DNA from: Macquaria australasica
Taxonomy: Eukaryota; Chordata; Actinopteri; Centrarchiformes; Percichthyidae
Assembly: GCA_005408345.1 (NCBI GenBank)
Contig: SEMN01000647.1
Span: 1 to 64,000, forward strand
Reading direction: 5' to 3'
DNA: 64,000 nt
Shown piece by piece: positions 33,401 through 45,591 of this stretch (position 1 is the first letter of the stretch; each line of letters opens with the position of its first letter). The notes below the pieces were generated by a model. It was not told the DNA's origin, searched no databases, and worked only from the letters and a program-made list of their open reading frames with translations. Made by a program: the position numbers and the translations under genes.

Positions 33401-36045
33401 CTGTCCATCTGTCTCCGGTGAGTGGCAGTTTCATATGGCTTACTACAGCGATATGAACCCAAAATAAACAGATTTTGCTGTGATTTAATTGCAATAAACG
33501 TATCAAAAGGATGCCGAAATAACTACATCATGATGCCAAATTGTAAAAAAAATCTGAACTGATGCTTTGTCAGGTCTGTCCACAAGACAACAAGCAAACA
33601 ACTTTTAAAATGCTTGTTTTCTCAATGGAGTTCAGATCGATCAGAGCTATGCTATGGTAACATAGCTGCTCTATCACACACTCAAAATAACGTAATCTAA
33701 ATCATGTTAGATTTAGGTAATCTAAATCAGGCATAAATACGGCAGCGATGTTATTGTATATACACATATATATCTACATACTGTGTAACTTAAACTCACA
33801 TTCATTTATGTTTATTATTGATGACAGCAGCTGTGCAGCCATATATTTTATGTAGACACCTACAGTGTATTCACTACAGCTCAGTTAAATTCTATGCTGC
33901 AGATACCTTGCTACTGGTGACTCATTCAGGATGATTGGCTTTCGCAACACAATTCACGCGAATTTATTGCCCGAGTTAAAATTTTTCAATTCGTGCGAAT
34001 AGGTGGAAGACGTGAATTTTGTCTATTCACGCCGCGGAAGTCGCGCCATTTGCGCTGCCCGACTCGAATTTGCGTCTATTCGCGTCTTTGTATTGACTTT
34101 GTATATAATATCACCGCCAGAAATGCTCAATTCGCTTTTGGTGGGAACACACCAAAAGGATTCAAATGGGCTGTTTTAATATCAGGTACAGGTAGGTACT
34201 GGTATTGATTTTTGAGCCCTGTTTTTAGCCATTAGCCATTTGTTTACATGTTGGGAAGTGTGTGCCATCAAAAGTAAATTAGCTTAGTACTGCAAACTGT
34301 TTGCAGTGTACCCATGGATGTACAGACAACTATCACTGGATTACAGATCACAGTATGTTCACTGATACTGAAAAAAACTTAAAAATGTGATGAGTTCTGA
34401 AGTGTCTTTTTTCCTATGACTTCTAAATGGATGTATGGACGTTTATTCACGATGGACAGAGATAATGATATCCTCGGGAAGTGTAAGTAACACTGAGTGA
34501 TATCAATTTGTTTCATGTCAGATTTGACTGAGATATGACTCCAAGGAGAACGATTTTTGACTGAAATTCACCTCATGCTGTATCTCTGCCTCTCGTCTCT
34601 CCCTCCACGCCTCCCCTTCAACTCTCTGACACCCGGCACGTTGTTGCATGGACAGTCTTTGTGAAAAAGATGTGAGCTTGAATCAAACTGTTCTATGAAT
34701 AAATAACAGCCTGTGCAGGCAACAAACCACCAGCATCCAGATCTGAAATACTCAGCCACACATGTGTACGTATGAGTTTGTGCATTATGTTCAAAGCATC
34801 ACAAGCATGCCTGCGCACGTACGTGTGTCGATGTAAAAAGAAAGAGGCAGACGAACGTACGTGTTTGGTAGTGAGCAGACTCTTTCCCCCCATAGTGTGT
34901 GTGTGTGAGTGTGTGTGCGTGCATGCATACATGTTTACCTGCTTCATGCCTGACCATCGGTTCCTGCTGTGTATCTTTGAGTACAGCAGTCAAAGTGGGT
35001 ATGGCCCGTGTGTCCTGCATCTGTCCCAGGCAGTAGGCCAGCTCATGTTTCAGCAGGGCAGACTCATCAGTGAAGGCCTTACTGATCCATTCTACAGCTT
35101 CGGCGCCTGACACAGAGGTTACGGCTTAAATCAGTTCACACAATACAAGACATTACACAGATTTCCTGTTTGAAGTGTTCATCCTGAAGACTGACTGTTT
35201 TGGTGGATTTGACTACACCTCATAACTAGGAGTCATAGCAAAGGTATTTACCAATATATAACCAAGAATTCAATTTCAAAAACAGTTAACTGCCTATGAG
35301 AGACAGTAACATGCAACAACAAAGGCAGCCTCTGTCTATGTCTGCATTGGAGGTGGAAACAATGGTTTGTATAACAATGGATCAAACACTGTGAACGCAG
35401 CACACTTTTTAAAATCGTATCTAATGCTTTAAGACCTCAACAGAGAAAATTGAATACCCTTTCCACAGCAAAACGAATGTACAATAGGGTACAATGAGCT
35501 GCACAATCTGTTGCAAATCAATCATAATATTAATATGGACTCCCCCCCCATACTGATATGCATCTCCATATTAAAAAAAGATATTATCAATATTATCTAA
35601 ATATAATCATCAAAATGTTTCATGCAATGAACTGTTCTGTTTTGCATTACATGAAACAAAATCCCTTATACATCCAAAACAAATAATGACTAAGTTTGGT
35701 AGCGTTTAACCATTATTAAATTTGGTCATAAATGATTTAAAAATATGTCGCCTCTCAGCAGAGTTCCTCCTCCAGGGACACACTGCCTCTGACGTCAGGT
35801 TTTTGGAGTAGAAGAATAAAAGAAATGTAGAAAGGGTTTCATTTGGCTAGCTGCTGTAGAGTTTATTTGTTGTTTATACAATTTCTGATTTTCAAACACT
35901 GCATGTTCATGGATGTGTCGATGTTTTATGGACATGTACCTCCCAGGTTCTTCAGGGTGAATAAGGCTCTGAACCGCCGGGTCAGGTCCAGTCCTGGGTC
36001 CACCAGAACCTGTCCCACTGCTGCCACCTGCTCGACACAGGCCAT
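26494..36045 (-). CDS. dohh: Deoxyhypusine hydroxylase
   Basis: A HEAT-repeat di-iron monooxygenase that hydroxylates deoxyhypusine on eIF5A to give hypusine, the final step in that modification; it is cytosolic. Five coding exons join in phase to 305 codons (human 302): 36045-35940, 35106-34939, 32158-32082, 30188-29933, 26804-26494. All four His-Glu iron-ligand pairs of the family are present: LLKHELAYCLGQ (H56/E57), MVRHEAGEALGAIG (H89/E90), LFRHEIGYVLGQ (about H213/E214) and MVRHEAAEALGSIG (about H246/E247). The two halves show the expected internal symmetry. The start ACVEQVAAVGQVLVDPGLDL is preceded by an acceptor (TGTGTAG at 36056-36050), so the ATG lies in the second exon of the transcript. 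Intron 4 alone is 3.1 kb and holds two LINE fragments; intron 3 has a SINE and intron 2 a Harbinger element. Confidence 0.97.
27381..27409. repeat. Poly-T run, about 29 bp
   Basis: An uninterrupted T tract in dohh intron 4; on the gene strand it is poly-A. No recognisable retroposon body is attached to it. Confidence 0.9.
28140..28408 (+). mobile_element. LINE 3' end fragment with (TTATC)n tail, copy 2
   Basis: Plus-strand translation gives ASAVLYGVTCWASGISSRDR, then KRLDRLVKKASSVLGCPLDP and VEVVGGRRM, a stretch common after the reverse transcriptase of fish LINEs. It runs straight into the same tail seen at 5009-5099 (tttccccgctgtgggacaat then TTATCTTATC). This copy links the tail to LINE coding sequence. 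It lies in dohh intron 4, antisense. Confidence 0.75.
28530..29465 (+). mobile_element. L1/Tx1-type LINE ORF2 3' fragment
   Basis: Translation near 29028-29150 reads KISDLYIDGTFASFQQIANK and FNSHFFRYLQVHDF, the typical end of L1/Tx1-type ORF2 (S-F-x-Q then F-x-R-Y-L-Q). A T-rich 3' UTR follows and ends with gtataaataaaacaaaaaga. A TTA microsatellite (28570-28590) lies near the 5' side. It is degraded, truncated, and antisense in dohh intron 4. Confidence 0.75.
30931..31097 (+). mobile_element. tRNA-derived SINE
   Basis: The head gggcagccctggtattctag resembles the start of fish tRNA-derived SINEs. A B-box GGTTCGAATC is at 30986-30995, followed by ggccgaggacctttgttgtg, a body motif common in such SINEs, and a short A-rich end (cttaattaaagc). 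An A-box is only loosely present. It does not fold as a complete tRNA by eye. It lies in dohh intron 3. Confidence 0.6.
32983..34154 (+). mobile_element. PIF/Harbinger element, internally deleted, perfect TIRs
   Basis: tggtgtgttcccaccaaaag at 32983-33002, continuing cgaa, is an exact inverted repeat of ttcg + cttttggtgggaacacacca at 34131-34154. Inside, plus-strand frames at 33210-33420 give MRTQLGEFHHLLQEL, then in another frame LTRAQFDDLLVRIGARIS and SAAERLSICLR, the N-terminal part of Harbinger (HARBI1-like) transposases. That part is frameshifted, and the catalytic region is missing, so the copy is non-autonomous. Subterminal GCGAATATTCGCC-like palindromes are present at both ends. Flanks TAA/AAA are not a clean 3-bp duplication. 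It lies in dohh intron 2. Confidence 0.8.
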
Positions 36046-36203
36046 ATTGCTACACAGGGAGACAGATAGCTGTATTAAGGTTTACTGATGTGAAAACTGC
36101 ATTATGCCCCTGTTCCCTGCTATTCTTATCTATACAGTTCACTTGAGTTGCTTCTTCTTTAAACCACTCCTTCCTTTAAATATTTCAAACTGATTAAAAA
36201 ATA

Positions 36204-36524
36204 TAAAGCTGCAAAGATTAGTCAATTGATTCACTGACAGAAAATGAATAGCAACTATTTTGATAATCAATTAATCGTTTAAGTCATTTTTAAGAAAACA
36301 CATTCTCATTTATCCTTCTCAAATGTGCTGCTTTCTCTCGTCTTAACATTCTAGTACATTATTAATATTTGGGTTTTGGACTGTTGGTCAGACAAAACAA
36401 GACATTTGATGACATCACCAGGGGCTCTAGTAAATTGTGATATGCACTTTTAACTGCTTTCTGATGTTATTTTAGACCAAATGATTAATCGATTATAAAA
36501 AATAATCATTAGTTGCAGCCTTTA
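36204..36524. mobile_element. Foldback MITE (family M1, copy 2, most complete)
   Basis: The left end aaagctgcaaagattagtca and the right end aatcattagttgcagccttt are imperfect inverted repeats. Inside are more inverted stretches such as gataatcaattaatcg and gattaatcgattat. There is no coding capacity. It is upstream of the dohh start codon, in the intron between the noncoding exon and the first coding exon. Confidence 0.6.
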
Positions 36525-37591
36525 AAAGAAGCACTGAAAAGAAATAAATGTCTGTATCTTGCTCTGCATATGGTTTTTAAAAACATCCCTTTCTCTATAG
36601 TTGTCTGCATGACCACAGCCAGTCCGTTTGACACAGCTTTGAGAGACTGACGTAGAAATGCACATAAAATGATAAAGCCTGCTATTCCGGATCAGTGTAA
36701 AGGGGTTCATTTCAATTGGTTAATAAAATGAACTGAGCTAATCGATAACTGGTAAAAAATGTGAAGGATTGGTCCTTTAAATCATCCATCAACTAAAACA
36801 TATCAAACCTCATATGAAAATATTTACTGCTTTTCTCTGCTTCATATTACTGTAAAATTCCTCATTTTGTGGGTTATGGGCAGGTAATCAGACATAATAA
36901 GCAGTTCTAAGATCACTTTTCATCATTTTTGGCTCTATGGTCTTTGATCCAGACAATCAATTTGCCTGTGACTTCCCTGACAAGGCAAATCAATTTTAGA
37001 CCTGCGGGCATCAGAGTATTAATAAGGATATTTTCATGTTTCGATATTACAAATATATTTTTAAAATAACATACAATAATCAAACTAATGCTGAAAGCAA
37101 TTGACTTTGTTTCACTGTTACGCATCAGACAAAACTCTTCATATATTTGTAACCAAAACTAAAACGTATTTTGTTCATTTTAATTACAGCTTGCTCAGAG
37201 ATAATATTACATTATCAACCAGCCCTAGTACATTTTAAAATAAACTAGTCATCGCTGAAATAAAATGTATTCCAGACGTCCATACCAATTCATTTTGTCT
37301 CGCTTAATGGGAGAACTTAATGTGGTTTACTCTACTGTATATTGATGAAGTATTAGGTATATTTCAGTTTCATCCTGTCAATAGCCCACAGCTCCAGCTC
37401 ACGTACCAGCCACGCTTCAGGCTACAGTGTGCAACGTTACCAGCTGTGGTTATAAAAGAGTGACTCGACTGAAGCTAACTGTTAGCTTCCAGAGTTAAAC
37501 CTTCATCTAACTCCAGCTTAACATTCCTCAAACCTATACAGCAGAGAACTCACAGATACCGACACAACGTTTAGAGCGCTAAGCTACTTAC

Positions 37592-37690
37592 CGGGTCTGC
37601 GGCTGCTACTCTACAGCTCTGACCGCGGTCTGCAGCTGCTTCCGCTGCACGCGCTTGAGACTTGGAACTTCCGCTGGCAAGAAAAGGTTC
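37592..37690 (-). promoter_or_regulatory. dohh noncoding first exon and core promoter
   Basis: A strong donor (CCCG|GTAAGTAGC on the gene strand, GTAAGT at 37591-37586) pairs with the acceptor at 36052-36050 just before the dohh ATG, implying a 5' UTR exon here. The segment is GC-rich, unlike its surroundings. It holds two ETS cores read as CGGAAG on the gene strand (cttccg at 37639-37644 and 37668-37673). The exact transcription start is unknown. Confidence 0.6.
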
Positions 37691-37699
37691 CGGGATGAT

Positions 37700-39008
37700 T
37701 TTTCAGAATAAAAGTACTTCTACAATTTACCATTATACATCCATTCACGTAGATTCCGCATTGGTCGCTGCTAGTCATTGAAGCCGCGCCTCCTAATGCA
37801 GGGCGTTTTCACACCTATAGTTTGTTTGCGCTGCTCCGAATCAGCTGATGAGCGTAGATATAACATTATATCTATGTTGATGAGTTTATAAACTTGGAGC
37901 GTTTTCCCTTTGGTTTGGTTTCTTTTCACACACAGAAAAATCAAAGCTAACCAAAATGCATCACTACAAACCACGTGAGAACGTTCACTATTGGTCAAAT
38001 GTGTCTGGGGCAGGAGTAAGAAAGTCAATATTTGACATGAAGGTCCTGTGTTCTGGTGTTTTTTATTTCATCAGTTATGTAGGCCTACTTGGGTAGAGTC
38101 CTGAGTATGTGTGTGCTGCTCACAATGACCCTGATGAAGACCTATGTCGCAATGCCTTGGTTGTTTTAAATACATATTGCCATGTAATATAAAGTCTTTA
38201 ATTTTGCACAAACCTAACAGTGTGCCTTGGGTCGTTTTTTAATTTGATTGAGATCATATTCCACCCAAGCAAGGAGCCCTTCACAAGATGGTTTAAGGAA
38301 GTTGAACTTCCAAATATGGTTTGTGGGCTGGTTGGGTTACAGAAGAGAAAGCTCAGGTGAGAATGCCAAACTTTGGCAAAATGTGGTAAATGAAAAAAGA
38401 AATCTTATATCTTACATATATTGATATATTTAGGCTTGCTAACATGAAACCCCACTTGCCTTAGAGTTATTAGCTAACAATTTAGCAAGCTTTAGCATTA
38501 TCAATTGATAACAAGTAACGCTAATGCAATGATGTAAAGATGAACTCTGTGCTACTTTCGAACTTGGATTCAAGAAGCTTTAGTCAGGTTGCACATTGAA
38601 TACTTGAAAGCTCAAGTCATATATTTTAAAGCAAGATGAATTGGAGTTAGTCTACTTATATTTTAGCTTGACAGATGGAACAATGCAAAAAGCTTCATTT
38701 GTACAAGAATGTTGCAGATTTTGTGTAAGTTTGCATTTAAACTGCAAAGCAGGTATGCTATGAAGGAGAGCCTCTCACTTTGGACATTCTTAATGTTTTA
38801 TATTTGAAACATATTAATTAGCTGTGTAACTTGTGTTATACTGTAGACATGTAGCTTACAAATGCAATGTCATTTTTCTTATATTTATTCCTTTTAATGC
38901 AATGAATGTTTTTAAAGTAACATTGTATAAATTGATTGGCGAGTGCAGCCAACTAACCCAGGTGGATGCAATTAGGTCATTAGGACAGAGCCTCTGTTTT
39001 AAATGGGG
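37700..39008. other. Intergenic DNA, no gene seen
   Basis: AT-rich sequence upstream of dohh. Near 38130-38215 a stretch with ccctgatgaagacctatgtc and ataaagtctttaattttgca resembles a LINE/SINE 3' tail, but I could not delimit it. No exon recognised. Confidence 0.4.
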
Positions 39009-39016
39009 TTAGGTTG

Positions 39017-39317
39017 TATGGAGGACTGAAACTGCCAAAATCAAGACTAAATGACTCAATAAATAAATGTAATTAATATGCAAAGGCATAATAATACATA
39101 AATAAATACATAAATTTTAAAATTAAATGGAAAATTAAATGGGAAAGTAAATAAATAAATAGGGGCATTTATTCAAAGTAAATACAGAAGCAAATTAAAA
39201 CATATCAATTTATATACACTTATTTTTTATATTATTTTTATATATTATTAATGACATTCATTTATTTATTTAATAATTTATTCAGTTATTCTTGATTTTG
39301 GCAGTTTCAGTCATCCA
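39017..39317. mobile_element. Foldback MITE, 29-bp terminal inverted repeats
   Basis: The left terminus (39018-39046, atggaggactgaaactgcc...) is an inverted copy of the right one (39290-39318, ...ggcagtttcagtcatccat) with one mismatch in 29. The ~240-bp core is made of aataaata-type repeats. Flanking octamers ttaggttg (39009-39016) and taaggttg (39318-39325) match at 7/8, suggesting an 8-bp target duplication of the hAT kind, though the exact element edge is off by a base. Confidence 0.7.
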
Positions 39318-39325
39318 TAAGGTTG

Positions 39326-41042
39326 AGTCTGGGGAAGGATGTCCACGTTGTGAGCCACTCAGTTTACTATATTTGATTTTGTTTTTAATCATTAGTTTCC
39401 TTTTAAACCTTTTTAAAGTGAGAAAGTATGGCCAGCTTTGTCATAAAGGCTAATAAAATCCTTTGCAGTTTGTTTGAGGAATAAAGACGGATCTCCAATA
39501 TCAAACTCACTAAAATTTAAATATTTTATTCTCCTATTAACAACACAGCATTCCCCGATGGAGCATGCCCAGAGCTCAAGAGATTGGACTTGGACACTTA
39601 TCAGTGTAGGGAGAGCTGTCTTTGTTGTTCTCAATTCCATTATACAGCCACATGGACTGGAGGTGAGTGGGCTGAGAAGGCCAAAATGCAGGACCTGTTT
39701 ATGGTCCTGCGAAATTCCTCTGGAATCTAAATAAACGTTCTTTCCTGGCTTTCTCTGGAGTAAAATTGTCACTCTGACGCCTCCCAGACTGAGACTCTCT
39801 CACTCTCCTCAAGTTATGTGTTTTGTCATGCCAACAAGATTAACTAAAGTATGTAGTTCCATAAGAGTAGGCTAAAAGACACCATGTTTCTCCTCAAAAC
39901 TAAGAAAATGACAATAATCATGAGGCGCACAGAAAGTTCGGCGCGAAAAACTGCTTCTCTGCCTCCAACATACGGCCATATCTGATGGTAAAATAAAACC
40001 GTTAGATCTCCTTTGTTCACTCTTTCGTTTTTCGCTCTCCATACCTAAGGAGCCTTACCTATATAGGCGTCTTTTAATTTGAATCTTTTCTCCAGAGTTT
40101 TTTTCCCTCCTGCGTTTTTCTTCCTTGCCTAGTTGCATGTACTTTAACCTTGAGTGAAAGCAAGTCTAACTTTTTAATTGTTCTTTGTACTCAAGTCAAT
40201 TGATAATTGATAATAATGACAAATAGTGTAGAAAATAAGTTTAGCAGAGCTGCTATCTGACTCCAGCTGCCATCTATGGATCAGGACTCATCGCGTACAG
40301 TGCCTGCCTGCCTGCTGTCAAGAATAATTCTTACGGCAGTATTTACATCAAAGACTTTTGCATCCCTACACTAGTGGGCAACCTTAGACCACCAGAGAAA
40401 CATCGCTGTTGACTCAATGTGAGATGCAGAAATGAGACCAAGACTCATGTCATAGTACGCCTATTATAAACACACGTTTGAACCTTAAATGACATCATGA
40501 TGTGACGTTTGCAATGATTATTCAATTATTCACATTATAAAACATAAAAGCTACATTTTGAGGATCATAAATATCAACATTTATGTATAAATATATTTTG
40601 AGCAGTAAGGCCAACACAATTCATAGTTTATCCTCATTAGTTCTGCATAATAGTTGCTAAAATGTCTACATTTATTTTTTCAAATTATTTTGTTTTCCTT
40701 AGCCACTCTTTGTTTTTTTAATGATTAATATTTTCTGTTTTGTTTTTTTAGCAGTTAGGCAATGCATTCATTCATTAATTAGACCACATTATGTCTGTTG
40801 AAAGTCAAATTTAGTTGTGGCTCAAACACATAGACTATCCTCATTATTTTTGCTTAAAAAATTGCTACATTTAATGACATTGTCAATTTATTTTTGATCT
40901 GCTATGGTCTATTTGTCTTCCTCAGAAATGGGCGTGGTTTAGTCTGCAGCTGATTTACTTCTTTCCGCTGACATATTATACTAGTAGGCGTGTTTTTGGG
41001 GGAGGCGTTGTTTGGAGGGTGTGGTTTGGAGTGTCTGCAACA
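39326..41042. other. Intergenic DNA, nothing recognised
   Basis: No exon or mobile element recognised. The 119-codon minus-strand ORF at 39413-39772 shows no family motif. Confidence 0.4.
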
Positions 41043-41445
41043 TACACTGATCAGCCATAACATTATGACCACTGACAGGTGAAGTGAAGAACATTGATTA
41101 TCTCGTTACAATGGCACCTGTCAGTGGGTGGGATATATTAGGCAGCAAGTGAACATTTTGTCCTTGAAGTTGATGTGTTGCAAGCAGGAAAAATGGGCGA
41201 GCGTAAGGATGTGAGTGACTTTGACAAGGGCCAAATTGTGATGGCTAGACGACTGGGTCAGAGCATCTCCAAAACTGCAGCTCTGGTGGGGTCTTCCCGG
41301 TCTGCAGTGGTCAGAACCTACCAAAAGTGGTCCAAGGAAGGAAAACCGGTGAACCGGCGACAGGGTCATGGGCGGCCAAGGCTCACTGATGCACGCGGGG
41401 AGTGAAGGCTGGCCCGTGTGGTCCGATCCAACAGAAGAGCTACTG
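41043..41445 (+). mobile_element. Tc1-like transposon, 5' part only (copy A)
   Basis: It starts with the terminal repeat tacactgatcagccataaca and encodes a 76-codon Tc1 transposase N-terminus (MGERKDVSDFDKGQIVMARR, then the helix-turn-helix QSISKTAALVGSSRSAVV). The frame ends at a TGA after DARGE. After gctactgta at ~41445 similarity with the longer copy at 60836-61857 stops, so the catalytic half is lost. Confidence 0.85.
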
Positions 41446-42129
41446 TACGCAGTTATGTAAAATGAAGAAAATTGAAATGCCTTCATACCATCGATTTTCT
41501 GTAGTTTTTTAAACGTCCCCGATGACAAATTTAGTTTGACGTCCTACATCCTTAGCCAGGCTACATTAATATTTACCGCCTTTGTGTTGCGTTCATGTGT
41601 TGTCATGTAAATAACAATTCCCACCACTGCACAGGGAGCACCATATCAAGTATGATGTGACCGAACCTGAACATCATTTCTAAATTTTTGTTTGACCCTG
41701 ACGGAACCTGTCGGGATGTGTCGGGTATCTATCCTCTACTGCAACATTAAGGCCACAGCTGAACCCCTCTCCAGTGGTTGGGTCTCAAATGTCATGACTT
41801 TGAATTGGACAGAGAGCAAGTTCCTGCATTTTTTCCCCCAACTATTTTTAGGTGTTTTTTTCAAGTTTTGCTTGGATACAGTAAGATTAATGTTCTTCCT
41901 TCCTGTAGGGTTCAAACTCTCCCCAGAGCCTTGTGGACACTGTAGAAATCTGAATGTTCTGCCATTTTCTAAAAATTCAGAATGCCCAATGTTACAAAAA
42001 TACATGTATTTTTATCTTGATACGTTTTCTGGCACCAGTATTTTATTTTGATATATGTATTTGAGGGGTATTTTGTAACAAGATACATTATGATGTATCT
42101 TTCCCCATTCTCTGGCTAACTGCTAAGAC

Positions 42130-42541
42130 TATTCAATTCAATTCAGTTTTATTTATATAGCGCCATATCATAACAAAGTTATCTCAGGGCACTTTTTCGA
42201 ATAGAGCAAGTCTAGACCGACTCTTTATATTTACAGAGACCCAACAGTTCCCACCATGAGCAGCACTATGCGACAGTGGCAAGGAAAAACTCCCTTTTAA
42301 CAGGTGGAAACCTCGAGCAGAGCCAGGCTCTAGGTGGGCGGTCATCTGCCTCGACCGGTTGGGTTGAAGGGGGAAGGGGGGAGCGGGAGAGAGAGAGCAG
42401 GAGGAAAGAGAACATACAGCAGCACAATACAGTTCCACATAGGGATGTAAGGCAATAGATATGGTAATGGCATTGATGTTAACACCAACAGAAACAACAC
42501 TAAGAGCAACACCATAATAGCAACACTAATAACAAGAGCAT
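42130..42541 (-). mobile_element. L2-clade LINE 3' tail fragment (copy C)
   Basis: On the plus strand it begins attcaattcaattcagtttt, followed by atttatatagcgccatatca, and matches the 3' end of the copy at 48753-51208 up to ctaataacaagagca. It is only a 3' UTR remnant, about 215 bp upstream of the putative cherp ETS site. Confidence 0.85.
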
Positions 42542-42755
42542 TTAACTTAGCTGAGGGGAGAATGTAAGTTAGGGGACTCTGTGACAATTGTCAAAGAAAT
42601 AAAAATTTCATACAAATAACCACGAAATATCTCAGTGGAAAGAAAAGAAAAGATGCCTGTAAAACAGTCAAGTGGCCATCGTCCACCTGACCCAACGTGG
42701 CGCTGTAGACAAATCAGACGGTTAGTTTTCGTGGCGCTGTTTCTGTATCATAATA

Positions 42756-42900
42756 CTTCCGGTGTACGTCTCAGGAGCAATGCAAGTGCTTTTTTTTGTC
42801 AATTTTATTAAGCATTTAGAGAAACACAAAACGAGTTAACCGATCTCTGGACTATCTATTAAGGTTCAGCGGGTTCGCTGTAGCCTACCTAAAGCCAAAC
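42756..42900 (+). promoter_or_regulatory. cherp core promoter / 5' UTR (approximate)
   Basis: An ETS-type core (cttccg) lies at 42756-42761 and the start codon at 42901. No TATA box was seen. Exon 1 is followed by a long intron beginning with a CpG-containing stretch, as is common for a housekeeping promoter. The transcription start is not determined. Confidence 0.35.
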
Positions 42901-45560
42901 ATGGATATCCCCAATCCCCCCGAAGGTGAGCAGTACGCTGCAGCGTTGTGTCATTTTCTTTGAACGTTAGCTAGCACCCATGCTAAGTTACCTGGAGTTA
43001 CTGCTGTACAGCACAGCTAACATTACCGAAGCACTGCGGCTAACGTTAGTAACGTCAGTAGCTAAATGTGTATCTAACAGGTTTTTGTGTACACCTTTGC
43101 ACCTAAGCAATATGAACAATGTCTGTATTCTGTTAGAATAGTATGGTGACGTTAACAGCTAACAATTTGTTGTGGCTAACTTTCACGGCTAAAGTTATTT
43201 ATTTTTCGTCCAAGTTAGCGATTTGTTTTAAATTCTGGTACCAATTATTATTATTTTCGATGAGTCAGCTATAAAGTTAACGTTAGTCAAGTAGTAAATG
43301 CAGAAAAATCTGGTCCTACTAAAATCGTTACATGCCTATACACAGTTGATCATCTTCACGGAGATGGTCAGAATGAGCCCTGGTTTGTGCCTCTTCGGTT
43401 TTTCTTAAAGATAAGCACCCAGGCAGCAATCTCTGAAAACCCCAGAAGATCATTTAGCTACACTTTTAAAGGTATTTCCAGAATATTCAAAGACTCTTCT
43501 GACCACCTGGATGAAATTATATTTTGTATGCTGCATAGTAAAACATCTTTTTAACCAGTTTTCCAGTTGTTTCCTAATCCAAACATAGATGGTAGCAGTG
43601 TCATATTTGCATGCTCAGTTTTAACAACGTGAACCAAAATTACAAATTTTTATCATCATTATTTATTTTTCATTCAAATTTGCACAAAAGTCTTTGAGGA
43701 TTCTGGAAACACCTTTTAAAACCCCATGTTTTCTTCAAAGATCACTGGGTTTTTGTCTTTCAGAAAAACTGCTTAGTTCTGTAACTGGAATACAATGATA
43801 ATACATAAGAGGCACACACTGTGGCCAAGTCAGAATAAATGGTCCAAAAGTGTCAAAAAAGCACAGGTCACTGTAATTTCTTCTTATCTTTTGTTATTTG
43901 TTTGTCATAAATTTTAGACAGATCACTAGCTGTCTCAGCTCTGACTGTATTTTTCCCCTCTTCTTTCCTGGTGCAGATCAAGAACTGAGGAATGTCATTG
44001 ACAAGCTGGCCCAGTTTGTCGCTCGGAACGGGCCAGAGTTTGAAAAGATGACAATGGAGAAACAGAAAGACAACCCTAAGTTCTCCTTCCTCTTTGGGGG
44101 AGAATACTTCAGCTACTACAAGTGCAAGCTTGCTATGGAGCAACAGCAGCGTATGTAGTTAAAGGAACAGTCCACCATAAAACCAGATTTTCCATGTAGA
44201 TATTTGTATGATTTTGGAATGTTCAGTTCCCAGTACTATAGAATCCTTCATGAAATTAAAGAAAATAACCAAAGTAACTCAATAGAAATGCAGCTTGTAC
44301 AGTTGAATTAAAAGAGCAGGCCAATAAGTGATAAAAATTTAATTCATTTGATCAAATGAACACATACCATGCGCAATACGAGTTGTTTTTAAGGGGTATA
44401 ACCCGGTTCAAACACCTTGTGCACCCATTTACAGAAAGTCTGGCCTGTTCCTGTTTAGGGAGAAACTGTTGATCGAACTCTCCAACATCATATTAATGTT
44501 TTTCTGTTTTAGAGTGGATTTTTCCTTTGTGTTTATAGGCATCCAAAGCCTGCCTTAGTAGCATCCCTATCAGGCAAATGCTGTACTTACTCACACTTAC
44601 CTACTTCATTGTGCTTACTTATAGCACAGGGTGGCTCTTAATGTCTACTGCCATGTCAGCTGTGTTCGACAGTAGAGTAGCGCTGCAACCACAGGCTGCC
44701 TCTATCTTCTAGGCCATGTTTTCACAGCAAAGCCGCGTGGAGCTACCCAGTGCTGAACTGAACTTTGAATTCACTCTGTTTAAAAAAAAAAGAAAAAAGA
44801 AGTAGGGCTGGGTATGGAACCTTAATATGTTTTGAGCACAGGTTAAATTGTGTCCTTAGCACAATTTAATCAAGTATGCACGTATTTCTTGTGTTAACAT
44901 ATTCTTTGATAAGATTTTTCATTATTCAAATCAGACTGTCAATGTTATTGTTAATTGTATTTAGGCATGGTTATTAGTGATGGGCAATATCACTATATAT
45001 ATTGTGAGAGGATATAAATTCGTCAGTTGTCAGATATTGCCATAACATTCATATCATACTATTTAATATCTCCAAGTCCTTTAATATCTCTGGGTGCATT
45101 AAACCATTGTTTGCAATGGGTGCATTAAACCATTGTTTGCAATGGGTGCACTCTAAAGCCTGAATTGTCAGCACTGTGCAGCACCTTAAACTAAATACCA
45201 CGTGTACTAACAGCATCTTAAACAATACAGACTAAAAAACACAGCATGACTTATTGTGGCTGAATCCAAATGGAAAAGGTACTTTTGAAAACCAGTGAGC
45301 AGGACTGCTTGATGGAAGTAATGAATTTCAATGTTTTTTGAATCAATTTGATGAAGTACTTTGATATGTCAGGTATTTTATTTGTGGATTAGATAGAAGC
45401 AGACATGCCTGTCTGGTTATGATTGAATCAGGTATAATTTTACATGTATCATGAGAGAGGATTTTATCCATATCGCTCAACCCTTGTTCTTGTACAGCTG
45501 TATTAATTAAGATGGCTATAAAAAGCTGTATGAAAACTCATTAAAGTAGGTTATTGTAAG

Positions 45561-45591
<31 letters not shown>

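Noticed and set aside
38130..38215. LINE/SINE-like 3' tail (gatgaagacctatgtcgcaa ... ataaagtctttaattttgca)
   Set aside because: Resembles fish retroposon tails, but neither end nor body could be defined.
39413..39772. 119-codon minus-strand ORF
   Set aside because: No recognised motif, no splice partners in view, ordinary intergenic composition.
45071..45150. 26-bp tandem duplication (gggtgcattaaaccattgtttgcaat twice)
   Set aside because: A small slippage duplication in cherp intron 2 with no wider array.
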